NCBI GenBank assembly: GCA_030017935.1
Contig: JASEGF010000136.1
Location: 1 to 6,141, forward strand
Direction: 5' to 3'
DNA length: 6,141 bases
DNA from: Bacteroidales bacterium
GTDB lineage: Bacteria > Bacteroidota > Bacteroidia > Bacteroidales > DTU049
Both the position numbers and the translations under genes were made by a program. Position 1 is the first letter of the stretch; every line of letters starts with the position of its first letter. Positions 1 through 6,141 of the stretch are shown piece after piece. The notes under the pieces are model-generated. The model was not told the DNA's origin, did no database searches, and saw only the letters and a list, made by a program, of their open reading frames with translations.

Positions 1-1
1 G

Positions 2-34
2 ATAGATTTGCCTGGTATGAATATTTTAGAATAA
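2..34 (+). CDS. Possible C-terminal end of an upstream gene (partial)
   Basis: The frame starting at base 2 is open from the window edge and reads IDLPGMNILE before a TAA at 32-34. It is followed 22 bases later by a hairpin (57-75), as expected downstream of a gene end. Ten codons are too few to identify a family. The competing frame from base 1 is open to a TGA at 64-66, but that stop lies inside the hairpin, so I prefer this shorter reading. Either could be chance. Confidence 0.25.
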   Translation: MDLPGMNILE

Positions 35-56
35 GTAAAATATCATATATTGTTTT

Positions 57-75
57 AAACATTTGAAAAATGTTT
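57..75 (+). terminator. Small hairpin, possible terminator of the upstream gene
   Basis: AAACATTT (57-64) and AAATGTTT (68-75) form a perfect 8-bp inverted repeat around a GAA loop, followed by the T-rich stretch GTTAGTTTT. The stem has only one G-C pair, so it would be weak. Its position between a possible gene end and the promoter of the next operon suits a terminator. Confidence 0.35.
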
Positions 76-80
76 GTTAG

Positions 81-120
81 TTTTAAATCTATCTCCTAAA
101 CTCCCTCCTCTTTTAAATCT
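81..120 (+). repeat. 10-bp direct repeat TTTTAAATCT, two copies 30 bp apart
   Basis: TTTTAAATCT occurs exactly at 81-90 and again at 111-120, start to start 30 bases (about three helical turns). Between them lies a pyrimidine-rich stretch containing CTCCCTCCTC (101-110), unusual in this A/T-rich setting. The second copy falls where the -33 element of the putative promoter at 141-148 would lie. A regulator-binding role is possible. Chance is a real alternative, since both copies are mostly A and T. Confidence 0.4.
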
Positions 121-140
121 TTTATTTAATTTTAAAATTG

Positions 141-148
141 TAACTTTG
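141..148 (+). promoter_or_regulatory. Putative Bacteroidota -7 promoter element for the glycan operon
   Basis: TAACTTTG matches the Bacteroidota sigma-ABfr -7 consensus TAnnTTTG and ends 15 bases before the ATG at 164. A start site shortly downstream would leave a very short leader. No clear TTTG -33 box is seen at the expected spacing; that region carries the second copy of the direct repeat. The leader has no Shine-Dalgarno sequence, which is normal for this phylum. Confidence 0.45.
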
Positions 149-163
149 CTATAAATTTATTTT

Positions 164-1300
164 ATGAAAATTTGTAATGTCGTAGGGGCTAGACCACAAA
201 TTATTAAAGCTGCCGCTCTAAGTAGAGTGATTAATGAGTCTTTCAATAATAAAATTGAAGATATAATCATTCATACGGGACAACATTATGATTTGAATAT
301 GTCTGATGTTTTTTTTAATGAAATGGAAATCCCATTACCTACCGAAAATCTTGGCATTGGTTCTGCTAGTCATTCTGTTCAAACTGCTAAAATGTTAGAA
401 AAAATTGAACAAATTTTTATTAAATATAATCCAGATGTGGTTGTTTTATATGGTGATACCAATAGCACTCTTGCTGCTTCTATATCTGCTATTAAAATGA
501 ACATTCCAGTAGCTCACATAGAAGCTGGATTAAGGTCTTTTAATAAAAAAATGCCTGAAGAAATTAACCGTATTGTATGTGATCACTCTTCTACTTTACT
601 TTTTTCACCTACAATTACTGGACTCAAAAATTTACAAAATGAAGGATTTCATTTAGACTCTACCCCACCCTATTCTCCTGATAATCCTGCTGTATTTTTG
701 TCTGGAGACATAATGTATGATAATAGTTTGTTTTACAGAGATAAAGCTTTTAGATTATCAAATATTATTGAAAAATTGAAACTTAATGATAAAAAATTTG
801 TTTTAGCAACTATTCATCGCAATACTAATACTGACGAGCCTGACAGATTAAAAGAGATTTTAGAGAAATTGAATGCCATAGCTACGCAAACTAATTATAA
901 TGTAGTTTTTCCAATTCATCCTAGAACAAAAAAACTGATTAATGAGTTTGATTTAGCTGCTTTATTACAAAATATTATCGTTATAGAACCATTATCTTTT
1001 TTTGATATGATAGTGGTGGAGAACACTGCTTCATTGATTTTAACTGACTCTGGTGGGGTACAAAAAGAAGCATATTTCTATCATAAACCTTGTATAATTA
1101 TGCGTCAAGAAACTGAATGGATAGAAATATTACAAGCTGGTACAGGTGCTTTAGAGCCACAGAATATAGATGAGTTTATTTCTTTAGTTAATAGTTTTAT
1201 TAACCATCCTCCTAATATTTTCCCAGAGTATTTTGGCAATGGACATACAGCTCAATATATTTGCGAAAAATTATTATTATTTAACAACTTAAAATCATAA
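164..1300 (+). CDS. Non-hydrolysing UDP-N-acetylhexosamine 2-epimerase (WecB/WbpI family)
   Basis: This cytoplasmic enzyme should invert C2 of a UDP-activated N-acetyl amino sugar, such as UDP-GlcNAc to UDP-ManNAc or the matching 2,3-diacetamido uronic acid. At 378 residues it has full family length. Visible landmarks are GARPQIIK near the N-terminus (Arg10, Lys15), HTGQHYD (37-43), GDTNS (Asp98), HIEAGLRS (Glu120), PEEINR (Glu132), TIHRN (His218) and the UDP-binding TDSGGVQKEA (294-303). The catalytic acids and histidine of E. coli WecB are thus all present. The start GARPQ instead of GTRPE is more usual in WbpI-like members, so the diacetamido-uronic substrate is an open possibility. A loop at about 163-176, rich in Pro and Asp, lies just before the SGDIMYD motif. 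It is the first gene of the operon, 10 bp before the next. The family is certain; the exact substrate is not. Confidence 0.93.
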   Translation: MKICNVVGARPQIIKAAALSRVINESFNNKIEDIIIHTGQHYDLNMSDVFFNEMEIPLPTENLGIGSASHSVQTAKMLEKIEQIFIKYNPDVVVLYGDTNSTLAASISAIKMNIPVAHIEAGLRSFNKKMPEEINRIVCDHSSTLLFSPTITGLKNLQNEGFHLDSTPPYSPDNPAVFLSGDIMYDNSLFYRDKAFRLSNIIEKLKLNDKKFVLATIHRNTNTDEPDRLKEILEKLNAIATQTNYNVVFPIHPRTKKLINEFDLAALLQNIIVIEPLSFFDMIVVENTASLILTDSGGVQKEAYFYHKPCIIMRQETEWIEILQAGTGALEPQNIDEFISLVNSFINHPPNIFPEYFGNGHTAQYICEKLLLFNNLKS

Positions 1301-1310
1301 AAGCTAATTT

Positions 1311-1712
1311 ATGAAAATACAAGATCCAGAAAATGCAGATTTTTTGCAAGGGAGTTTCAAAGTTTATCGATGGGGAGCTAGAATATCTTTAGTTACATTA
1401 TTTTTCTTTTTGTTCAATCGATGGTGGGGCATTGTAGGCAAAGAATGGTGGGCTGTTCTCATAGCTTTAAGTATTTATGGTACTATTATGCCTTTTATCC
1501 AGCCAGCGAATTGGTCTTTTAAAACTAAAATCTCTCATGGCATCTTCGCTTATCTAATGCTGCACTTAGATATGTTCATCTATTGCTGGCTAATTTCTAG
1601 AATGCACCTTAAAGATTTTGTACCTTATCTGCCTCAATTACTTTTCCCCTTTGGCTGGACTGTAATATTTCAACTAACAGTTTATTTTTTTAAACAAAAA
1701 ATAAAAATTTAG
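1311..1712 (+). CDS. Unrecognised small membrane protein, four probable transmembrane segments
   Basis: I do not recognise a family for this 133-residue protein. Hydrophobic stretches at about 23-43, 46-63, 75-96 and 106-127 suggest four membrane helices, with a short polar N-terminus (MKIQDPENAD) and a basic C-terminal tail (KQKIKI). It is unusually rich in aromatic residues, including the pairs WW at 38-39 and 46-47 flanking the first loop, and has HLD (85-87) within helix 3. There is no signal peptide. It begins 10 bp after the epimerase stop, and its TAG is followed directly by the ATG of the deacetylase, so it is translated as part of the operon. Context suggests a part in surface-glycan assembly or a scaffold for the neighbouring enzymes, but no activity can be assigned. 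Confidence 0.8.
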   Translation: MKIQDPENADFLQGSFKVYRWGARISLVTLFFFLFNRWWGIVGKEWWAVLIALSIYGTIMPFIQPANWSFKTKISHGIFAYLMLHLDMFIYCWLISRMHLKDFVPYLPQLLFPFGWTVIFQLTVYFFKQKIKI

Positions 1713-3014
1713 ATGAGTAACTCTATAGTAATACGCTCAGATTTTATTTCTCAAAGATTACAATATACACTTGATTTTATTTTTAATCAAGTACTAGAGC
1801 TGCCTTATGTTTTGACAACTGATGCCAATACTTTCGCTCATATTAACTATAGTAGTCTCCCCAATGATAACAGCATTAACATCTTAAAAATTTCACCAAT
1901 TTTAAATGATGGATATTTCTCTGATTTATTGCCAGAAATAGAAAAATCACCAAATAATTTATCGCTATTCACTGTTAATAAAGAAAATTTTTTTGGTCAA
2001 GATATTTTCTCTGCAGTATTTTATTGTATTTCTGGGTGGGAAAGATATTTTTCTAAAAATTTTGATACGCATGATAGATTTCTACCGATAAATTCAGCTA
2101 TTTTTCATGACAATTTTAATTTCATTTTCCCTTGGGTAGATAAATGGATTTTTTTACTAGCTAAAGAGTTAAAAATTAGATTTAATGACTTACCTATACA
2201 GTTCGAGAAGATATATAAATTACAAGTTACTATTGATGTAGACATGGCTTACTCATATTTTTGTAAAGGTTTTTATAGAAATTTTGGCGGTGCTGTTAGA
2301 GATTTTGCTCATTTGAAGTTTCAACACGTTTTTGATAGATTATTTACACTTTTACACTTAAAAAATGATGTTTTTGATACCTTTGATTTATTACTACAAT
2401 TAGAAAAATTTTTGCAAAATCCATTAATTTTTTTCTTTTTAGTTTCAGAAAAAACTACAAAATTTGATAAAAATAATTCGATAAATTGCTCAAAATTTCA
2501 AAATCTTATAAAAAATATTTCTACTTCACATGCAGTAGGGCTGCACTATAGCTATTATTCTAAAAATGATCCTAGTTTGATAGAAAAAGATAAATTTTTT
2601 TTAGAACATTTAATTAATAAGCCTATTAATAAAGGTAGAGCACATTACCTTAGATCAGATATGCCACAAATGAATCTCATCGCTAATGCTGGCTTTAAAG
2701 ATGATTTCTCTATCGGTTATGCTTCTATGCCAGGATTTCCTTTGGGAACAGCTCATCCAGTATTTTTCTATAATTTAATTAATGATAAACAAACTGCATT
2801 ATTATTACATCAAACAGCTATAATGGATAGCACTTTTGTAGATTATAAAAAAACTAATCCAGATGAATTCTCACAGAGTTTTGATAATATTAAATCTTCT
2901 ATGATTCTTGGGGGTGAATTAGTAATTTTGCTACATAATGAGAGTTTTACTAATAAAAATAGATGGAAAAATTGGAGTAATTTTTTTGTGAATTTTTTAA
3001 AAAATATGCGATGA
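1713..3014 (+). CDS. DUF7033 / NodB-like polysaccharide deacetylase family protein
   Basis: The protein (433 residues) has the two-part build of a Bacteroidota family usually called polysaccharide deacetylase. An N-terminal DUF7033-like region (about 1-165) includes WERY (109-112) and DTHDRF (118-123). A NodB-like barrel follows, with TIDVD (173-177, Asp175 and Asp177), HAVGLH (His273, His278), RAHYLR (309-314), DDFSIGYA (330-337) and a closing GGEL..LLHNE (400-410). Members of the NodB fold remove N- or O-acetyl groups from sugars using a metal. Here the second His of the classic H-x3-H metal motif appears to be Tyr282, so the metal site is modified. No signal peptide is seen, so it probably acts in the cytoplasm on a sugar precursor. 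The ATG follows directly on the previous TAG and the last codons overlap the next gene by ATGA, indicating coupled translation. The family assignment is confident; its substrate and even its activity are not. Confidence 0.85.
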   Translation: MSNSIVIRSDFISQRLQYTLDFIFNQVLELPYVLTTDANTFAHINYSSLPNDNSINILKISPILNDGYFSDLLPEIEKSPNNLSLFTVNKENFFGQDIFSAVFYCISGWERYFSKNFDTHDRFLPINSAIFHDNFNFIFPWVDKWIFLLAKELKIRFNDLPIQFEKIYKLQVTIDVDMAYSYFCKGFYRNFGGAVRDFAHLKFQHVFDRLFTLLHLKNDVFDTFDLLLQLEKFLQNPLIFFFLVSEKTTKFDKNNSINCSKFQNLIKNISTSHAVGLHYSYYSKNDPSLIEKDKFFLEHLINKPINKGRAHYLRSDMPQMNLIANAGFKDDFSIGYASMPGFPLGTAHPVFFYNLINDKQTALLLHQTAIMDSTFVDYKKTNPDEFSQSFDNIKSSMILGGELVILLHNESFTNKNRWKNWSNFFVNFLKNMR

Positions 3015-3904
3015 CTTGGCAGCTAATTAAAAGAGCTAATATAGATGAAAATAAGTGGAATCACACAGTGGATAATTCATCTAATCATCATATTTCTGGA
3101 CTTAGCTGGTATCTAGATATCGTAGCTCCCAATTGGCAAGGTCTGGTATGGAATGATTATGAGATAGTTTTCCCTTTTTATAAAAAAAAGAAATATTGCA
3201 TTTCATATTTTATGCAACCTCCTATGATTACACATTTAAGGCTATACTCTCTTATCTGTATTAATAAAGATATCTTCTTTTCACTTATAGAAAGTATAAA
3301 AAAAAATGTATTGTATGCAGATTTTTATTTAGAAGATATCGAATTTGCCAATGATTTTAAAAAACTCGATAGATATAATTATATTTTAGATTTAAAGGAT
3401 ATCACAGATTTACATGATGTTTTGAGTTCTCATCATTTGAGAAAAATTAAAAAATTTGAAAAATTAAATTATCAATTCATTCATTTGACCAATATTTCAG
3501 AATATTTTTTAGATGATTATTTATGTAATTCTATGTATTTGATTAAACTTAAAAACATTAGAAAAATTATTATTGAATTAGGCAAATATTTTGAAAATAG
3601 ACAAATCGGGGGTTGGTGGGCTATTAAACAAAATGATGATATCTTATCAATAGCTTTAATTTCAAAGTACAAAAATAAATTAGTTTTGCATGCTTTTGCT
3701 TCAAATGAATTTGGTAAAAAACAAGGTGCTATGCATTTTTTAATATATCAGATAATCAAACAAGCTCAAAATAATGACATTAATATTATCGATTTCGATG
3801 GTGGCAATAACGATAAAATGGCTTTCTTTTATCAAGGTTTTGGTGGCAAGCCGTATAAATATGTGGAATTAATAATAAAACATTTTCATTTTTGTTTATT
3901 TTAA
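3011..3904 (+). CDS. FemAB/GNAT-like N-acyltransferase
   Basis: This 297-residue protein resembles the FemAB-like GNAT proteins of Bacteroidota, which carry an acyl-CoA N-acyltransferase fold. Landmarks are the N-terminal block with VFPFYKKKKY and FMQPPMITHL (53-76), the basic segment SSHHLRKIKKFEKLNY (139-154), and the C-terminal signature IDFDGGNND...FFYQGFGGKPYKY (about 260-284), where the D-F-D/E-G and FYxGFG motifs are characteristic. It would be cytoplasmic and would transfer an acyl or aminoacyl group to an amino sugar. That fits a place after a deacetylase, which would expose the amine. Its ATG overlaps the deacetylase stop as ATGA. It contains runs of eight and nine A residues (near 3182-3189 and 3298-3306), probably from base composition. 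The acceptor and acyl donor cannot be read from sequence. Confidence 0.82.
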   Translation: MTWQLIKRANIDENKWNHTVDNSSNHHISGLSWYLDIVAPNWQGLVWNDYEIVFPFYKKKKYCISYFMQPPMITHLRLYSLICINKDIFFSLIESIKKNVLYADFYLEDIEFANDFKKLDRYNYILDLKDITDLHDVLSSHHLRKIKKFEKLNYQFIHLTNISEYFLDDYLCNSMYLIKLKNIRKIIIELGKYFENRQIGGWWAIKQNDDILSIALISKYKNKLVLHAFASNEFGKKQGAMHFLIYQIIKQAQNNDINIIDFDGGNNDKMAFFYQGFGGKPYKYVELIIKHFHFCLF

Positions 3905-3906
3905 AT

Positions 3907-3951
3907 ATTAATATATTTAGACTAATAATAATTATTTTTAGATATATTAAT
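3907..3951 (+). terminator. Long A/U hairpin directly after the operon, probable terminator
   Basis: Bases 3907-3921 pair with 3937-3951 over 15 positions; the only two non-Watson-Crick positions (3917 with 3941, 3920 with 3938) are G-U pairs in + strand RNA. After a CT bulge (3922-3923) the stem continues with 3924-3928 pairing with 3932-3936, leaving a 3-base loop. It starts two bases after the TAA at 3902-3904. There is no clean U-run behind it, so it could be a transcript-end stabiliser instead of an intrinsic terminator. Confidence 0.45.
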
Positions 3952-3982
3952 TTAAATTATCTATAATATGTAAACATTTATT

Positions 3983-4011
3983 TATTTTAATAATAATTTA
4001 TTATTAAAATA
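3983..4011. repeat. Perfect 14-bp inverted repeat upstream of the protease gene
   Basis: TATTTTAATAATAA (3983-3996) is followed, after one central T (3997), by its exact reverse complement (3998-4011). All bases are A or T. It ends five bases before the putative -7 element at 4017-4024 and covers the place where a -33 element would be, so it could be an operator, or form a hairpin at the far side of the terminator region. Low sequence complexity makes a chance origin more likely than the length suggests. Confidence 0.5.
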
Positions 4012-4016
4012 TTTTA

Positions 4017-4024
4017 TATATTTG
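4017..4024 (+). promoter_or_regulatory. Putative Bacteroidota -7 promoter element for the protease gene
   Basis: TATATTTG matches TAnnTTTG and lies 28 bases before the ATG at 4053. No TTTG -33 box is found; the expected position lies inside the 3983-4011 palindrome. The region between it and the ATG is A/T-rich and without a Shine-Dalgarno sequence. The protease therefore probably has its own promoter, separate from the glycan operon. Confidence 0.4.
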
Positions 4025-4052
4025 TATCACTAAATATTTAAATAAAAATTTT

Positions 4053-6141
4053 ATGAAAAAAATTTTATTATTAACATTTTCATTAGTATTATTATGTAAT
4101 GTCCTTTTCTCACAAGATTGGATTTACCTAAATAATGACAATAAAGCAAAAGCTGAATTTAATTTAAATGAAGCTAAAACTTCTAAAACTAATATAAGCA
4201 TTCATTTCACAATAAATGCATATAGGCTAAAAGAAGTAAATGTAAACAATCAAAATGCCTATATTGTAGAAGCACCTGATGCTGCGAAAATATTGAAAGC
4301 TGGAGCACCAGATTTACCACTTTACGCTAAATCTGTCATTATACCAGACACTGGCACTATGGAGGTAGTCATTAATAATACTGACTTTATAGAAATACAA
4401 AATATAGATATTGCACCATCTAAAGGCAATCTATTGCGTACAGTAAATCCAGATACTGTTCCATACGTTAAAGGTTCAGAATATCAACAAAATAATTTCT
4501 TCCCAACAGATATCGTTTATTTACGAGATCCTTATATTTTACGTGATTTCAGAGGTCAGGCTATAGTTGTTCAGCCATTTCAGTATAATCCAGTAACTAA
4601 AACTTTGCGCATTTACACTAATATTGACTTCACTGTCAGAGCTACTCAAGGAAGTGGCATTAATGAATTTCATAGAAATAAAGCACTCCAATCCATAGAT
4701 AGCGAATTTAAGGAAATTTATAAAAGACAATTTCTCAATTATAATTCTTCACTGAAATATACTCCACTTAATGATAATCCGGGTAGAATGCTTATCATCT
4801 CACCTTCGAATTTTATTGCTACTATGCAACCTTTTGTAGAATGGAAAATAATGAAAGGTATTCCATGCGAAATAGTAGATGTAGCTACTATTGGCAATAA
4901 TGCGACTTCTATTAAAAATTATGTTACAAATTATTACAATACAAATGGATTAACATATCTTCTTTTGGTCGGTGATTTTGCTCAGGTTACGTCACCTACA
5001 GGTTATTATTCTGGAGTTACAGGTGCAAAGGATAATACTTATGCATTCGTCACTGGTAACGATCACTATCAGGAATTTTTCGTCGGACGTTTCTCAGCAG
5101 AATCTGTTGCAGATTTACAAACACAAGTAACTCGTAGCATAAATTATGAAAAAAATCCTACTACTGGTACTTGGTTAGAAGGTACATTAGGAATAGCTTC
5201 TAGCGAAGGTCCTGGTGATGATAATGAATATGATTATGCTCATATTCGCAATATTTTAACAGATATGCTAAACTACAACTATACTACTAAATATGAATTA
5301 TTTGATGGTAGTCAAGGTGGATCTGATGCCACAGGCAATCCTTCTGCATCTAATGTATCGACAGTTGTTAATAATGGTGTTGGAAATATTTTTTATTGTG
5401 GGCATGGAGCTGATACATATTGGGTTACTAGTGGTTTTTCTAACACTAATGTTAATGCTTTAACAAATTATAATAAATTACCGTTTATTTATTCGGTAGC
5501 TTGTGTAGTAGGACATTTTAATGCTGGAACTTGCTTTTGTGAAGCTTGGATGAGAGCTAATAAAACTAGTGGACCAATTGGTGCTATTGGCATTTTCGGT
5601 TCTACTATAAATCAGTCATGGAATCCACCACAAGAAGCTCAAGATGAGATGGCAGATATATTAATAGAAAGTTATACAAGCAATATTAAAAGAACCTTTG
5701 CTGGCATTGGCATAAATGGTTGCTTCAAGATGAATGATACTTATCAAGATTATGCTATGACAGACACATGGACAATATTTGGTGATCCAAGTATCGTTTT
5801 GCGTACCAAAAATCCTATGACAATGACAGTATCACATCCATCATCTATTAACACTGGTACTTCTAATGTTAATGTTACATGTAATGTAAATGGTGCATAT
5901 GTTTCTATTACATTAAATAATCAAATATTAGGTACTGGCTACGTATCTAACGGTACAGCTAATATTACTTTAAGTCCAGCTCCCAGTAATAGTGGCGACA
6001 CTTTGAAAGTTTGTGTTACAGCATATAATTATATTCCTTATATTGGTGATATTTTAGTTGCTGGCACATCTACTAATCCCTTAAACTTCACTGCTACAGC
6101 TATCTCTCAAACCCAAATCGATTTATCATGGAATTTAAACT
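4053..6141 (+). CDS. Gingipain R-like secreted cysteine protease (peptidase family C25), 3' end cut by window
   Basis: The frame is open from ATG 4053 to the window edge (696 codons plus one base). MKKILLLTFSLVLLCNVLFS followed by QDW is a signal peptide. The propeptide (about 21-235) contains RDPYILRDFRGQ and QYNPVTKTLRIYT, typical of gingipain propeptides. The catalytic domain starts near YTPLNDNPGRM (236-246). CGHG carries His451 and SVACVVG carries Cys484, 33 residues apart exactly as His211/Cys244 of mature RgpB. Glu385 matches active-site Glu152; Asp394 matches Asp163 at the base of the Arg-binding S1 pocket; STINQSW (517-523) matches the RgpB pocket wall. The domain ends around FGDPSIVLRT (576-585). 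An Ig-like domain (about 590-672) and the start of a fibronectin-like segment (from Pro676) follow. Family knowledge predicts Sec export, outer-membrane passage by T9SS, and a C-terminal sorting domain beyond the window. Predicted activity is cleavage after Arg. The base composition is less extreme than in the neighbouring operon. Confidence 0.93.
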   Translation, partial: MKKILLLTFSLVLLCNVLFSQDWIYLNNDNKAKAEFNLNEAKTSKTNISIHFTINAYRLKEVNVNNQNAYIVEAPDAAKILKAGAPDLPLYAKSVIIPDTGTMEVVINNTDFIEIQNIDIAPSKGNLLRTVNPDTVPYVKGSEYQQNNFFPTDIVYLRDPYILRDFRGQAIVVQPFQYNPVTKTLRIYTNIDFTVRATQGSGINEFHRNKALQSIDSEFKEIYKRQFLNYNSSLKYTPLNDNPGRMLIISPSNFIATMQPFVEWKIMKGIPCEIVDVATIGNNATSIKNYVTNYYNTNGLTYLLLVGDFAQVTSPTGYYSGVTGAKDNTYAFVTGNDHYQEFFVGRFSAESVADLQTQVTRSINYEKNPTTGTWLEGTLGIASSEGPGDDNEYDYAHIRNILTDMLNYNYTTKYELFDGSQGGSDATGNPSASNVSTVVNNGVGNIFYCGHGADTYWVTSGFSNTNVNALTNYNKLPFIYSVACVVGHFNAGTCFCEAWMRANKTSGPIGAIGIFGSTINQSWNPPQEAQDEMADILIESYTSNIKRTFAGIGINGCFKMNDTYQDYAMTDTWTIFGDPSIVLRTKNPMTMTVSHPSSINTGTSNVNVTCNVNGAYVSITLNNQILGTGYVSNGTANITLSPAPSNSGDTLKVCVTAYNYIPYIGDILVAGTSTNPLNFTATAISQTQIDLSWNLN

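Noticed and set aside
1..66. 21 sense codons open from the window edge in frame 1, ending in TGA at 64-66
   Set aside because: Its stop lies inside the 57-75 hairpin and the residues match nothing I know. The frame-2 end at 34 fits the hairpin position better, though neither is firm.
3298..3306. Run of nine A in the acyltransferase gene as a possible phase-variation site
   Set aside because: Runs of eight (T at 309-316 and 2595-2602) occur in the other operon genes too. In such AT-rich DNA they are expected, and all frames are intact.
3905..4052. A small gene, tRNA or CRISPR array in the intergenic region
   Set aside because: The stretch is almost only A and T with frequent stops in all frames. 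There are no tRNA arm motifs and no repeat-spacer pattern; only the inverted repeats and the putative promoter can be supported.
4539..4730. 63-codon open frame on the minus strand
   Set aside because: It lies fully inside the propeptide part of the gingipain-like gene, has no recognisable domain and is best explained as a shadow of that gene.
4053..6141. Lys-gingipain (Kgp) instead of Arg-gingipain assignment
   Set aside because: The STINQSW block and the Asp aligned with RgpB Asp163 favour the Rgp type. The Lys at the junction is kept as a finding but is not enough to change the call.

Overview
The window looks like a piece of a very AT-rich Bacteroidota chromosome. The signs are a family-C25 gingipain-type protease with a typical Bacteroidota signal peptide, a DUF7033-type polysaccharide deacetylase, A/T-rich leaders without a Shine-Dalgarno sequence, and TAnnTTTG (-7) promoter matches before both transcription units. 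The low GC argues against Porphyromonas gingivalis itself (about 48% GC). TAA, TAG and TGA are all used as stops, so the standard code applies. No species can be named from this stretch.

Layout: bases 1-163 hold the possible last codons of an upstream gene, a small hairpin, a 10-bp direct repeat and a putative promoter. Bases 164-3904 are a tight four-gene operon on the + strand: a non-hydrolysing UDP-N-acetylhexosamine 2-epimerase (WecB/WbpI family), an unrecognised 133-residue protein with four probable membrane segments, a DUF7033/NodB-like deacetylase, and a FemAB/GNAT-like acyltransferase. Spacing is 10 bp, then 0 bp, then a 4-bp ATGA overlap, so translation is probably coupled. Bases 3905-4052 are an almost pure A/T intergenic stretch with two strong inverted repeats and a putative promoter. 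From 4053 to the window edge runs the first 696 codons of a secreted cysteine protease closely resembling arginine-gingipain RgpB: signal peptide, propeptide, catalytic domain, Ig-like domain and the start of a further beta-sandwich domain. Its C-terminus is cut off.

How the parts may work together: the operon is suited to making and modifying an N-acylated amino sugar of a surface polysaccharide. The protease is of a family exported by the type IX secretion system (T9SS). In P. gingivalis such cargo is attached to A-LPS, whose synthesis uses Wbp-type amino-sugar enzymes. The neighbourhood therefore allows a link between cargo and anchor glycan, but this is inference from proximity. The most notable specific points are an apparently Arg-type S1 pocket paired with a Lys, not Arg, at the expected propeptide junction; an unknown membrane protein locked into the glycan operon; and the paired hairpins in front of the protease.
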